A stretch of DNA of 29,072 nt from assembly GCA_002348265.1 (NCBI GenBank), contig DEAT01000040.1, positions 1 to 29,072 of the forward strand, given 5' to 3'. Numbering within the stretch: the first letter of the stretch is position 1; each line of letters opens with the position of its first letter. Shown here one piece after another: positions 22,823-29,072 of the stretch. The stretch is from Gemmatimonadales bacterium UBA2975 (GTDB lineage: Bacteria; Gemmatimonadota; Gemmatimonadetes; Longimicrobiales; Gaopeijiaceae). The notes below the pieces were generated by a model. It was not told the DNA's origin, made no database searches, and saw only the letters and a program-made list of their open reading frames with translations. The translations under genes were made by a program, and so were the position numbers.

Positions 22823-23818
22823 ATGACGGGATATCCGGCAGGCTCATCTACTGAGAGTTCAAGCACGCATGTCCGCGGGTTGGTTTCTCGCCATGCGCGC
22901 GTCACTCCTCTATTGCCATCGTCTGTATTGAGTGAGCGACTTGGCCGTGAAGTCCTACTCAAGCTTGAATGCCTTCAGGCAACAGGCTCATTCAAGGTCC
23001 GCGGAGCAGCAGCACGGCTAGAGTCGCTAGGGCCAGAGGCAGCCCACCACGGCGTAGTTGCGTGTTCGAGTGGCAATCACGGGAGAGCGGTCTCTTACGT
23101 GGCAGAGCGAACGGGAATTTCTGCCCGTGTGTTTGTGCCAGAGTGGGTAGATCAGGTGAAGTTGGATGGAATAAGGTCGGGGGGAGCAGAAGCAGTTTTG
23201 ACAGGCTCCACGTTCGATGAGGCAGAGTTGGCAGCGATCCAGGCGGCCGAGAATACTCAATCCACATATGTATCGGCCTATGACGACCCTTGGGTGATCA
23301 ATGGACAAGGAACCATCGGCCTAGAACTCGCAGACCAACTTGCGGGGAGACGGATTTCGGCATTTCTGGCCCCACTCTCTGGAGGAGGCCTGATTGCAGG
23401 AGTCTCAGGAGGGCTGAAGGAAGCAGGGCTGACTCCATCGATAGTCGCCGTTTCAGCCGAGCGTGCAGCTGTTATGCATTCTAGCATAGAAGCTGGCCAA
23501 CCAATCGAATTGCCAGAAGAGGACACGTTAGCCAACGCTCTGGCAGGGGGTATCGGGTTGGACAATCGATACTCCTTTAATCTCGTGCGAGAGCGAGTAG
23601 ACCAGTACATCAAGGTTTCTGAAGAAGACATTAGGGATGCGATCCGATTCTCTCTGACCCATTTAAACTTGGTGGTGGAGGGGGGTGGGGTGGTCGCCCT
23701 TGCCGCGCTGTTGAATGGCTCGTGGACACCCACTGATACAGAAGGGGTGGTAGTGGTTCTGCTCTCCGGAGGAAATGTCTCGATGGAGACGCTCATAACC
23801 ATTCTGGACTGCGAATGA
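22823..23818 (+). CDS. PLP-dependent threonine/serine dehydratase-like enzyme
   Basis: A 331-residue fold-type II pyridoxal-phosphate enzyme. The Schiff-base lysine is K58 in GSFKVRGA. The phosphate or substrate loop is SSGNHG (82-87), and a glycine-rich cofactor-binding segment LSGGGLIAG lies near 185-195. The length and the lack of a C-terminal ACT regulatory domain fit a catabolic-type threonine dehydratase or serine/threonine racemase-dehydratase rather than the biosynthetic IlvA. The reaction would deaminate threonine or serine to a 2-oxo acid and ammonia in the cytoplasm; the exact substrate is not fixed by sequence. The ATG at 22823 has no clear Shine-Dalgarno, and a short variable lead of about 20 residues precedes the first conserved block. 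The gene is 25 bases after the LVIVD gene and converges on the Sir2 gene. Confidence 0.88.
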   Translation: MTGYPAGSSTESSSTHVRGLVSRHARVTPLLPSSVLSERLGREVLLKLECLQATGSFKVRGAAARLESLGPEAAHHGVVACSSGNHGRAVSYVAERTGISARVFVPEWVDQVKLDGIRSGGAEAVLTGSTFDEAELAAIQAAENTQSTYVSAYDDPWVINGQGTIGLELADQLAGRRISAFLAPLSGGGLIAGVSGGLKEAGLTPSIVAVSAERAAVMHSSIEAGQPIELPEEDTLANALAGGIGLDNRYSFNLVRERVDQYIKVSEEDIRDAIRFSLTHLNLVVEGGGVVALAALLNGSWTPTDTEGVVVVLLSGGNVSMETLITILDCE

Positions 23819-23862
23819 GAGAGGAGCCTGGGGCCGTCCCGCATAAGGGTATCGTCCCGGAA

Positions 23863-24657
23863 TTATGCTGTTATTACACGCGGAAGCAGTGAGGCTGAGC
23901 GGCCTTTTAACGACACTTCGGCATGATTCGTCAGAGTCGTGTCTTCAAGATTTACCTCTATCAGTACGCCGCCCGCTCGAAGTGTCATTGATGGAAGACT
24001 GGCCGCGGGATGTACTAGCGCACTGGTACCCGCCACCAAGCAGACATCAGCACTTAATGCCACCTCCTGAGCCGCTCCGATAATGACTGGGTCGAGAGTC
24101 TCACCGAACCATACTACATCGGGCCGCAGGGGTCCTCCGCAGTCGTTGCACCGGGGCAGACCTGACTCATGATGACTAACTCCATCCGTTCGGCGATCGC
24201 ACAGAGAGCACCGATCGCGGTTTATCGCTCCGTGCAGTTCTAATGGGAACGCGGCCTGCGGATCCGCGATGTTCATAGCTCTTGCCTCTGTTCGAGCGGC
24301 TCTGTTGTGGAGGCCATCTACGTTTTGGGTGATCAGGGTCACTCCATCCCTTTTGAGTGCCAGCCTGGCCAAAGCTTGGTGGCCCGCATTCGGTGAGCAT
24401 TCTGCGATCAGTCTTCGCCGCCACTGATACCATTCCCATACAAGGTCAGGCGTCTCTCTAAAAGCTTCCGGGGTTGCGAGTTCCTCTGGTCGGCGCGTGC
24501 GCCAGAGACCGCCGCTGCCCCGGAATGTGGGGATCCCCGACTCAGCTGAAACGCCGGCTCCTGTGAGAACTACGATTTCCTTGGCCTGCTTGAGGATAGC
24601 ATTGGCCCTCTCCACATCTCCTTCAAGCCGAGCACTCAAGCGCGCCAGGCGCTCCAT
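23863..24657 (-). CDS. Sir2-family NAD-dependent protein deacylase
   Basis: A 264-residue sirtuin that removes acyl groups from lysine using NAD+. The start at 24657 is chosen because the conserved domain begins soon after. The longer in-frame reading to 24819 adds 54 residues that lie inside the DUF423 gene in another frame and look unlike sirtuin. Present are GAGVSAESGIPTFRG (33-47), QNVDGLH (111-117), the catalytic H142 in LELHGAI, zinc ligands C150/C153 and C170/C173, and GTSALVHPAA (210-219). Y77-x-x-R80 in WEWYQWRRR is the Tyr-Arg pair typical of class III sirtuins such as CobB and SIRT5, so desuccinylation is possible as well as deacetylation. The gene overlaps the DUF423 gene by 22 bases and is last in the minus-strand cluster with the GGT-like gene. 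Confidence 0.93.
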   Translation of the reverse strand: MERLARLSARLEGDVERANAILKQAKEIVVLTGAGVSAESGIPTFRGSGGLWRTRRPEELATPEAFRETPDLVWEWYQWRRRLIAECSPNAGHQALARLALKRDGVTLITQNVDGLHNRAARTEARAMNIADPQAAFPLELHGAINRDRCSLCDRRTDGVSHHESGLPRCNDCGGPLRPDVVWFGETLDPVIIGAAQEVALSADVCLVAGTSALVHPAASLPSMTLRAGGVLIEVNLEDTTLTNHAEVSLKGRSASLLPRVITA

Positions 24658-25001
24658 GCGAGGAGAGCCCACCCCAGTATCAAAGCCAATCCTCCGATTG
24701 GAGTGATCGCTCCAAGCCACCGCTGGCCGGAGAGCACAAGGATGTAGAGACTTCCCGAGAAAATCAGGATTCCTATTACAAACGCGTAGCCCGCGAACAC
24801 AAGAGCGTCCGATTCCCATTGACTCATGGCCCCCGCAACAGCTAGCAGTGCTAGAGCGTGGTACATCTGATAACGAACGCCGGTCTCGAACGTAATCAAG
24901 TCTTGAGTGGCCAGGCTGTCACGGAGGGCGTGGGCACCGAACGCTCCTAGACAAACGCCTAGAGCTCCGAATAACGCCCCGAGCAAAACAAATGTCTTCA
25001 T
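24636..25001 (-). CDS. DUF423 (YgdD-type) small membrane protein
   Basis: A 121-residue inner-membrane protein with four hydrophobic helices and the DUF423 pattern: an N-terminal G-A-L-F-G-A-L-G-V-C-L-G-A-F-G-A-H-A-L segment, F-E-T-G-V-R-Y-Q-M-Y-H-A-L-A-L (about 40-54), and a C-terminal G-A-I-T-P-I-G-G-L-A-L-I-L-G-W. E. coli YgdD is the family reference; no function is established. The start is three bases after the stop of the GGT-like gene, and the end overlaps the sirtuin start by 22 bases. Translation of the three genes is thus probably linked. Confidence 0.92.
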   Translation of the reverse strand: MKTFVLLGALFGALGVCLGAFGAHALRDSLATQDLITFETGVRYQMYHALALLAVAGAMSQWESDALVFAGYAFVIGILIFSGSLYILVLSGQRWLGAITPIGGLALILGWALLAWSAWRA

Positions 25002-25004
25002 TGG

Positions 25005-26804
25005 TCAGTATGCGAGTGCGTAGGCTTCTCGGCGAGGGTCGGCTGCGGCATTGAGTACTCCCGTTTCACGGTTGAAAACAATCATCTGCGCACCTCCGAA
25101 GGTTGCGGTCCATCCAGGTACAATCGTGAGTTGGTGCCCCTTTGAGGCCAAGCCTTCCAGTGCGGCACGTGGAACGCGGTTCTCAATCGACACCCGCGTG
25201 TCGGACATCGAACGGAAACGTGGTGCCTCAATGGCCTCCTGCGGTGTCATGTTGAACACGAGAAGGTTGTGACTTATCTGAAGCAGTGATTGAGGTTGGC
25301 TGTCTCCACCGGGTGTGCCGAGGGTAAACGAAAAATCACCGTCCGCGTGGAGGGCCATCATTGGAGATAGTGTGTGATAGGGGCGCTTGTTGGGAGCAAT
25401 CTGATTGGGGTGGCCGTCTTCAAGTGTGTACAGAGATCCTCGGTTGTGAAGGAGTATTCCTGTCTCTGGCTCAAGCAACCCCGAGCCGAAACCAGCGAAG
25501 TTACTCTGAATCCAGCTCACAGCATTACCCCACTGGTCCACTGCTGTGAGGTAGACCGTGTCTCCTGAATCATCTCGCTCTACTTCATTGGCTTCCACGT
25601 CATCGTCACCAAACCCGGGTGGCACTGAATCCGCCGCGCTCGACGGATCCACCATCGCAGCACGCTCCGCGAGATACGCTGGGTTTAGAAGGCGCGCTAT
25701 GGGCACGTCGGCCTTCTCGGGGTCTGCGATCCATCTATCTCGATCAGCGAAAGCAAGTTTCTTTAGCTCAATAAGCGTGTGCAGATAGTCGGTGCTGTTG
25801 TGTCCCATGGACTGGAGATCGTGCGCCTTAGACATCTCCATCAGGGCTAACTGTGCAGGCCCCTGGGTACTTGGAGGCATCACTATGAAGGTGTGCTGCA
25901 AGTAGTTGATGCGGAGAGGCTCTACCCATGTGGAGACATGGTTCGCAAAATCGGTGGAGCGGAGATGTCCGCCTTGGCCTTCAACGAAATCGGCTAGACT
26001 CTCTGCGATGCCTCCATTGTAAAAGCCTTCCTTCTTTCGACTCGCGATATCTTCTAAGGACGAAGCGAGTTCGGGGTTCTGGAGAAGCGTTCCTACGGAG
26101 GGCGGTGCCCCATCATTAGGTAGGTAGAGGGACTTTCCGAATTCGTTCAGGTCTGCACCCTGGGCCTCGAAATCGAGAGCCAGTCGTGTCGAAACGGCGA
26201 AGCCGTCCCGTGCAAATCTTATTGCTGGTTCAAGCAACCGCGCGAACGGCTTCGTGCCGTAACGGTCATGAGCGTCGACCCAGCCCGCAACCGCTCCTGG
26301 TACACTTACGGACAGAGCTCCCTTATCAGGGATCCGATCAAATCCCTCGTCAGTAAAAAACTCGGGTGTAGCAATCGCACCTGAACGCCCACTCGCATTC
26401 AGGGCAGTGACCTCTCCAGAGGCTCCGTCATAGAAGATGCCGAAGGCATCTCCTCCAACGCCGTTCATGTGAGGGCGTGTGACAGCCAGAACTCCAGCCA
26501 TCGCTATGACTGCATCAGTTGCTGTGCCACCGTCCTTCAAAACCTCCAGGCCCGCCTGAGCAGCCAAGGGATGACCGGCTGAAACAGCACCGATCGTTCC
26601 TTGAACGTCGGGGCGATTCTGTGGAGCGAAGACAGTCGTCACCATCTGTCTATCACTTCCGCCTTCATGAGACGGCGCGTTGCATCCCACAAAAACCAAC
26701 AAGATCACTAGAAGAGAAGCTCTCCGCTTTCTGGGCAATCCGCAGGCGCAACGGGCCTGCTCGCGTGACTTGGTCTGGGGATCTGAGGCGTTAAAATTCA
26801 GCAT
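25005..26804 (-). CDS. Gamma-glutamyltransferase-like Ntn hydrolase lipoprotein
   Basis: A 599-residue member of the gamma-glutamyltranspeptidase family, made as a precursor that cleaves itself into two subunits at a threonine. The probable nucleophile is T416 in DSGDTVYLTAVD; the small subunit then carries NRGSLYTL, NKRPYHTLSP and GTPGGDSQPQ. In the large subunit, NASGRSGA (about 136-143) supplies the substrate-carboxylate Arg140 region and GVGGDAFGIFYD is conserved. The phrases NASGR and PGGDSQPQ match the GGT-like branch around B. subtilis YwrD more than E. coli Ggt, so glutathione may not be the substrate. The N-terminus has a long basic lead, a hydrophobic stretch and a lipobox-like FVGC (Cys41), suggesting an envelope lipoprotein. 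It heads the minus-strand cluster with DUF423 and Sir2 genes and is divergent from the MFS gene. Confidence 0.9.
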   Translation of the reverse strand: MLNFNASDPQTKSREQARCACGLPRKRRASLLVILLVFVGCNAPSHEGGSDRQMVTTVFAPQNRPDVQGTIGAVSAGHPLAAQAGLEVLKDGGTATDAVIAMAGVLAVTRPHMNGVGGDAFGIFYDGASGEVTALNASGRSGAIATPEFFTDEGFDRIPDKGALSVSVPGAVAGWVDAHDRYGTKPFARLLEPAIRFARDGFAVSTRLALDFEAQGADLNEFGKSLYLPNDGAPPSVGTLLQNPELASSLEDIASRKKEGFYNGGIAESLADFVEGQGGHLRSTDFANHVSTWVEPLRINYLQHTFIVMPPSTQGPAQLALMEMSKAHDLQSMGHNSTDYLHTLIELKKLAFADRDRWIADPEKADVPIARLLNPAYLAERAAMVDPSSAADSVPPGFGDDDVEANEVERDDSGDTVYLTAVDQWGNAVSWIQSNFAGFGSGLLEPETGILLHNRGSLYTLEDGHPNQIAPNKRPYHTLSPMMALHADGDFSFTLGTPGGDSQPQSLLQISHNLLVFNMTPQEAIEAPRFRSMSDTRVSIENRVPRAALEGLASKGHQLTIVPGWTATFGGAQMIVFNRETGVLNAAADPRREAYALAY

Positions 26805-27000
26805 GAGCTCTGAGTGGGGCAGTGACCTGAAGTCGGCCGGTTTATTCCAATCTGCGAAACGTTATGGTATGAACGTATCCACGCCAGTCGTTAAAAGTGT
26901 CGATCGCGTCGTTTTATCCTCAGATGACTCTCTTCGCGGCCGATACTCACGCCGTCTCTCCAAGGGAAGTTGAAGCGAGGTGCAGTTAGGAGCTGAGGGT
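26805..27000. other. Divergent intergenic region between GGT-like and MFS genes
   Basis: About 196 bases. AACGT occurs at 26860-26864 and again near 26872 around TATGGTATG, an arrangement that might hold a promoter or operator, but I see no clear -35/-10 pair or hairpin. AGGAG at 26988-26992 serves the MFS start. The short open frames here lack coding character. Confidence 0.3.
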
Positions 27001-28206
27001 ATGTTCTCACGTGTTAAGGATCGTTCTGCACTGAGCGTTGCGCTGGTGGTTTCAGGGGCGCACGCAGTGAATGATATGTACGCTTCCTTCGTTCCCCCAC
27101 TGCTCCCACGGATCATGGGTGACCTGGGGCTCTCGATTACGTTGGCAACTACTCTAGCGGTAGCGTTTTCCGTGGCCGCGGCACTACCACAGCCGTTATT
27201 CGGATTCGTGGCAGATCGTTACGGGCGTCGCGGCTTGGTAGTTCTAGGGCCTGTTATATCTGGGGTCTTTGTCTCAGCCATAGCGTGGGCTACCGGGTTC
27301 TGGTCTCTGCTGCTGCTGCTGCTCATTGGGGGAATCGGTTCCGCAGCTTTTCACCCACCCGGCGCATCCTATGCAGTACGTGTATCTGAAGGAAGGGGAG
27401 GTGGGGCCCGATACTCGGTCTTTTCTTTTGGGGGTTCTGTCGGCTTCGCGATGGGTCCGATTGCCGCTGTCTGGTTAGCACAAACCAAGGGTATGGAAGG
27501 ACTCTGGATGGCAGCACTACCTGTCTTGCTTGTCGCTCCATTCGTCTATCTAGGCCTGCCGAAGGAGGAGGTCGCAGCGTCTAATTCGTCCTCAACACCG
27601 CCAGCCGTGCCCAAAGAGGTACTCAGGCAGCTCAGAGGTCCGTTGGGTCTGATTTTTGGGATAAGTGCTGTGATGGCGTTCGTGCAGAGAACTTTTCAGA
27701 CAATGGTTCCAATCATAGTTGCTGAGAATGGCGGCGCCGAAACGCTAGGGGCCATCGCACTGACTGCTTACTTCTCCGCACAGGCATTCGGGACGGTAGC
27801 GGGAGGCCTCCTTTCAGACCGGCTTGACCGTCCAAAACTTCTAGCTCATTTGTGTTTTTGGGCTCTGCCCGCCCATGCCTTAGCCGTTTGGATTGGCCCC
27901 GCTGGCACGCTCGGATTAGCGTTGGCAGCCATAGCTGGCTTTCTAGGGATGGCTACGCTTCCGCCTGTAGTAGTAATGGCTCAGGAGATGATCCCGAACG
28001 GGACGGCTGCGAGTTCCGGAGTAGTCATGGGATTGGCTTGGGCAACCGGAGCCCTCGGTGTGCTAGGCACGGGCATACTTGCCGATGCCATTGGGCCGCA
28101 GGCAGCCACCCTTGGATCGTTTCCTGTAGCATTGATTGCTGTCGCCTTGGCGCTCCATCCCTCGTTAGGTAGGGCCGAAGCCAAAGAGAATATCACGCGC
28201 AAGTAG
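27001..28206 (+). CDS. MFS transporter, fosmidomycin-resistance (FSR)-type
   Basis: A 401-residue major facilitator with 12 hydrophobic helices. The ATG at 27001 has AGGAG eight bases upstream and is preferred over an in-frame GTG at 26980. The N-terminal helix AHAVNDMYASFVPPLLP, the cytoplasmic loop FGFVADRYGRRG (the MFS motif A), and GGIGSAAFHPPGASYAV match the FSR family, whose typical member exports fosmidomycin. The second half repeats a loop LSDRLDRPK, the second motif-A copy. In this family the substrate varies, and drug export here is inference from similarity. It stands alone, divergent from the GGT-like gene, with a short gap before the TPR gene downstream. Confidence 0.88.
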   Translation: MFSRVKDRSALSVALVVSGAHAVNDMYASFVPPLLPRIMGDLGLSITLATTLAVAFSVAAALPQPLFGFVADRYGRRGLVVLGPVISGVFVSAIAWATGFWSLLLLLLIGGIGSAAFHPPGASYAVRVSEGRGGGARYSVFSFGGSVGFAMGPIAAVWLAQTKGMEGLWMAALPVLLVAPFVYLGLPKEEVAASNSSSTPPAVPKEVLRQLRGPLGLIFGISAVMAFVQRTFQTMVPIIVAENGGAETLGAIALTAYFSAQAFGTVAGGLLSDRLDRPKLLAHLCFWALPAHALAVWIGPAGTLGLALAAIAGFLGMATLPPVVVMAQEMIPNGTAASSGVVMGLAWATGALGVLGTGILADAIGPQAATLGSFPVALIAVALALHPSLGRAEAKENITRK

Positions 28207-28218
28207 GGGGAGTCTTCG

Positions 28219-28247
28219 TTGACCCTTGGCAGCAGCCCGTCTAGCTT
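28219..28247 (+). promoter_or_regulatory. Possible promoter for the YfgM-like gene
   Basis: TTGACC (28219-28224), a 17-base spacer and TAGCTT (28242-28247). The -35 is good (5/6), the -10 poor (3/6). It lies between the MFS stop and the ATG at 28305. Confidence 0.3.
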
Positions 28248-28304
28248 TTATCGACTCTTCTGGGTCGTCATTTGGCTGCCCGCAGACCCCGTTAAGGCCC
28301 GATT

Positions 28305-29000
28305 ATGTCGAAGCGACACCCTAAAGCGCGGCGCAGTTCCCAGGGAACCCACGATGCCGACGACACCTTTGTCGTTGGTGTTCTAGAGGCATCGAACTGG
28401 GCAAAGGCCAATCAACAGTTAATGACGGTTGGTGGCGTGCTGCTAGTGCTCATGATTGCCGGTGGATTTTACTATGTGAATTACCGGTCAGAGATGAACG
28501 TAAGGGCGGCCGAGTCGCTAGAAACGATCTATCAATCAATCTCTATCAATGATACAGAAGGTGCGAAAATCGACCTAGCTACGTTCCTGGATCGTTTTGG
28601 CTCCACCGCGTATGACGGTGAGGCCCGACTCGTGCTTGGCGAGCTCTATCTTGAGTCTGGGGACCCGCAACAGGCTCTGGCTGTTCTTGGTCCGATTGGC
28701 GAGCGCCCGGCATCACCAATAGCTCTCCAAGCCGCCAGATTGCTGGCGCAAGCCTACGAACAGGAAGGTCGATGGCAGGAGGCCGAAGATACGTATCTTG
28801 CTATTGCTGATCAATCTAAGCTGGACTTTCAGGTGCAGGATGCTCGTGTAGCTTCAGCACGGATTAGAAATTCTCAAGGTGACGGCGATGGAGCGATTGC
28901 GCTCTATCAGCAGGTATTGAGCGGACTGGATGCGAACTCCCCGGAGCGTGGTGAGTTTGAGATGAGGATCGAAGAAATCCGCAGCGCCTCCGCGAATTAA
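28305..29000 (+). CDS. YfgM-like membrane-anchored TPR protein
   Basis: A 231-residue protein with a basic N-terminal tail, a single membrane helix (about 40-58: LMTVGGVLLVLMIAGGFYYV), then a periplasmic TPR domain: FLDRFGSTAYDGEARLVLGE, A-x-L-Y-L-E-S-G-D-P-Q-Q-A-L, A-Y-E-Q-E-G-R-W-Q-E-A-E-D-T-Y-L and G-D-G-D-G-A-I-A-L-Y-Q-Q. The topology and order match YfgM-type proteins, in E. coli a SecYEG-associated chaperone-like factor encoded next to bamB. No bamB is in view here, but the window ends soon after. The ATG at 28305 has AAGG about eight bases upstream. The exact role is inferred from topology, not residues. Confidence 0.8.
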   Translation: MSKRHPKARRSSQGTHDADDTFVVGVLEASNWAKANQQLMTVGGVLLVLMIAGGFYYVNYRSEMNVRAAESLETIYQSISINDTEGAKIDLATFLDRFGSTAYDGEARLVLGELYLESGDPQQALAVLGPIGERPASPIALQAARLLAQAYEQEGRWQEAEDTYLAIADQSKLDFQVQDARVASARIRNSQGDGDGAIALYQQVLSGLDANSPERGEFEMRIEEIRSASAN

Positions 29001-29050
29001 GGAACAGATGGGCTAGCGAACTCGCGCGCGCTCAGAGTACTTTAGTTCGT

Positions 29051-29064
29051 ATAATATATATTAT
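29051..29064. repeat. AT-only perfect palindrome near the right edge
   Basis: ATAATATATATTAT is a perfect 14-base palindrome of only A and T in an otherwise GC-richer region; TATAAT-like boxes occur on both strands within it. It could be a promoter -10 for the next gene or a regulator site. Nothing more can be said because the window stops eight bases later. Confidence 0.6.
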
Positions 29065-29072
29065 GTTACCTT

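Noticed and set aside
23278..23844. 188-residue antisense frame under the threonine dehydratase-like gene
   Set aside because: The plus-strand PLP enzyme is unambiguous; the antisense product is low-complexity Ser/Pro/Thr.
24658..24819. 54-residue N-terminal extension of the sirtuin
   Set aside because: It overlaps the DUF423 gene in a different frame, has no sirtuin-like sequence, and the canonical domain starts after Met at 24657.
1..29072. CRISPR arrays, insertion sequences, prophage or toxin-antitoxin pairs
   Set aside because: No repeat-spacer pattern, transposase, integrase, terminal inverted repeats or paired small toxin genes could be found by reading.

Overview
The window is about 29 kb of moderate GC content (roughly 52-60% in the lines I hand-counted). 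It is tightly packed with ordinary bacterial genes, mostly on the plus strand. The gene set points to a Gram-negative (diderm) bacterium: MurJ, several lipobox lipoproteins, an M23 peptidase lipoprotein, a YfgM-like membrane-anchored TPR protein, PlsY/GpsA lipid genes and SurE/Pcm. The wealth of secreted TPR, Ig-like and LVIVD proteins, together with the DUF512-Der-PlsY-GpsA order, makes me think of an uncultured, possibly marine, Gemmatimonadota-like lineage. That placement is inference with modest confidence; no rRNA is present to settle it.

Layout. (1) 1-3152: 5'-truncated murJ followed one base later by uvrC. (2) 3289-6875: two tandem paralogous exported TPR proteins bracket a tRNA-Gly(CCC) and a small DUF2892 membrane protein, and the block ends in a strong hairpin terminator. 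(3) 6964-10131: a CPA1-type cation/proton antiporter with a TrkA-N domain, convergent with an M23 peptidase lipoprotein on the minus strand. (4) 10410-17163: a compact run DUF512 radical-SAM-like protein / Der / PlsY / GpsA / MerR-like / SurE / Pcm / YqaA-like, with start-stop overlaps or short gaps throughout, so probably translationally coupled. (5) 17164-22797: tRNA-Arg(CCT), a degenerate tRNA-like piece, an SLC12-like transporter, a TPR lipoprotein, and a secreted protein combining bacterial Ig-like domains with an LVIVD beta-propeller. (6) 22823-26804: a PLP-dependent threonine dehydratase-like enzyme, convergent with a minus-strand cluster of gamma-glutamyltransferase-like lipoprotein, DUF423 protein and Sir2 sirtuin. 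(7) 27001-29072: an MFS transporter of the fosmidomycin-resistance type and a YfgM-like membrane-anchored TPR protein, ending in an AT-rich palindrome.

Functionally, region 4 joins ribosome assembly (Der), phospholipid synthesis (GpsA makes glycerol-3-phosphate, PlsY acylates it) and stationary-phase maintenance (SurE, Pcm). Regions 2, 3, 5 and 7 are dominated by envelope proteins and transporters. I see no CRISPR array, insertion sequence, prophage or clear defence system. The most interesting items are the tandem TPR paralogs around the tRNA, a surE gene that seems to start at CTG, the tRNA-adjacent SLC12-like transporter with a tRNA-like remnant, and the Ig-like/LVIVD surface protein. No single gene set here stands out as a clearly new system.
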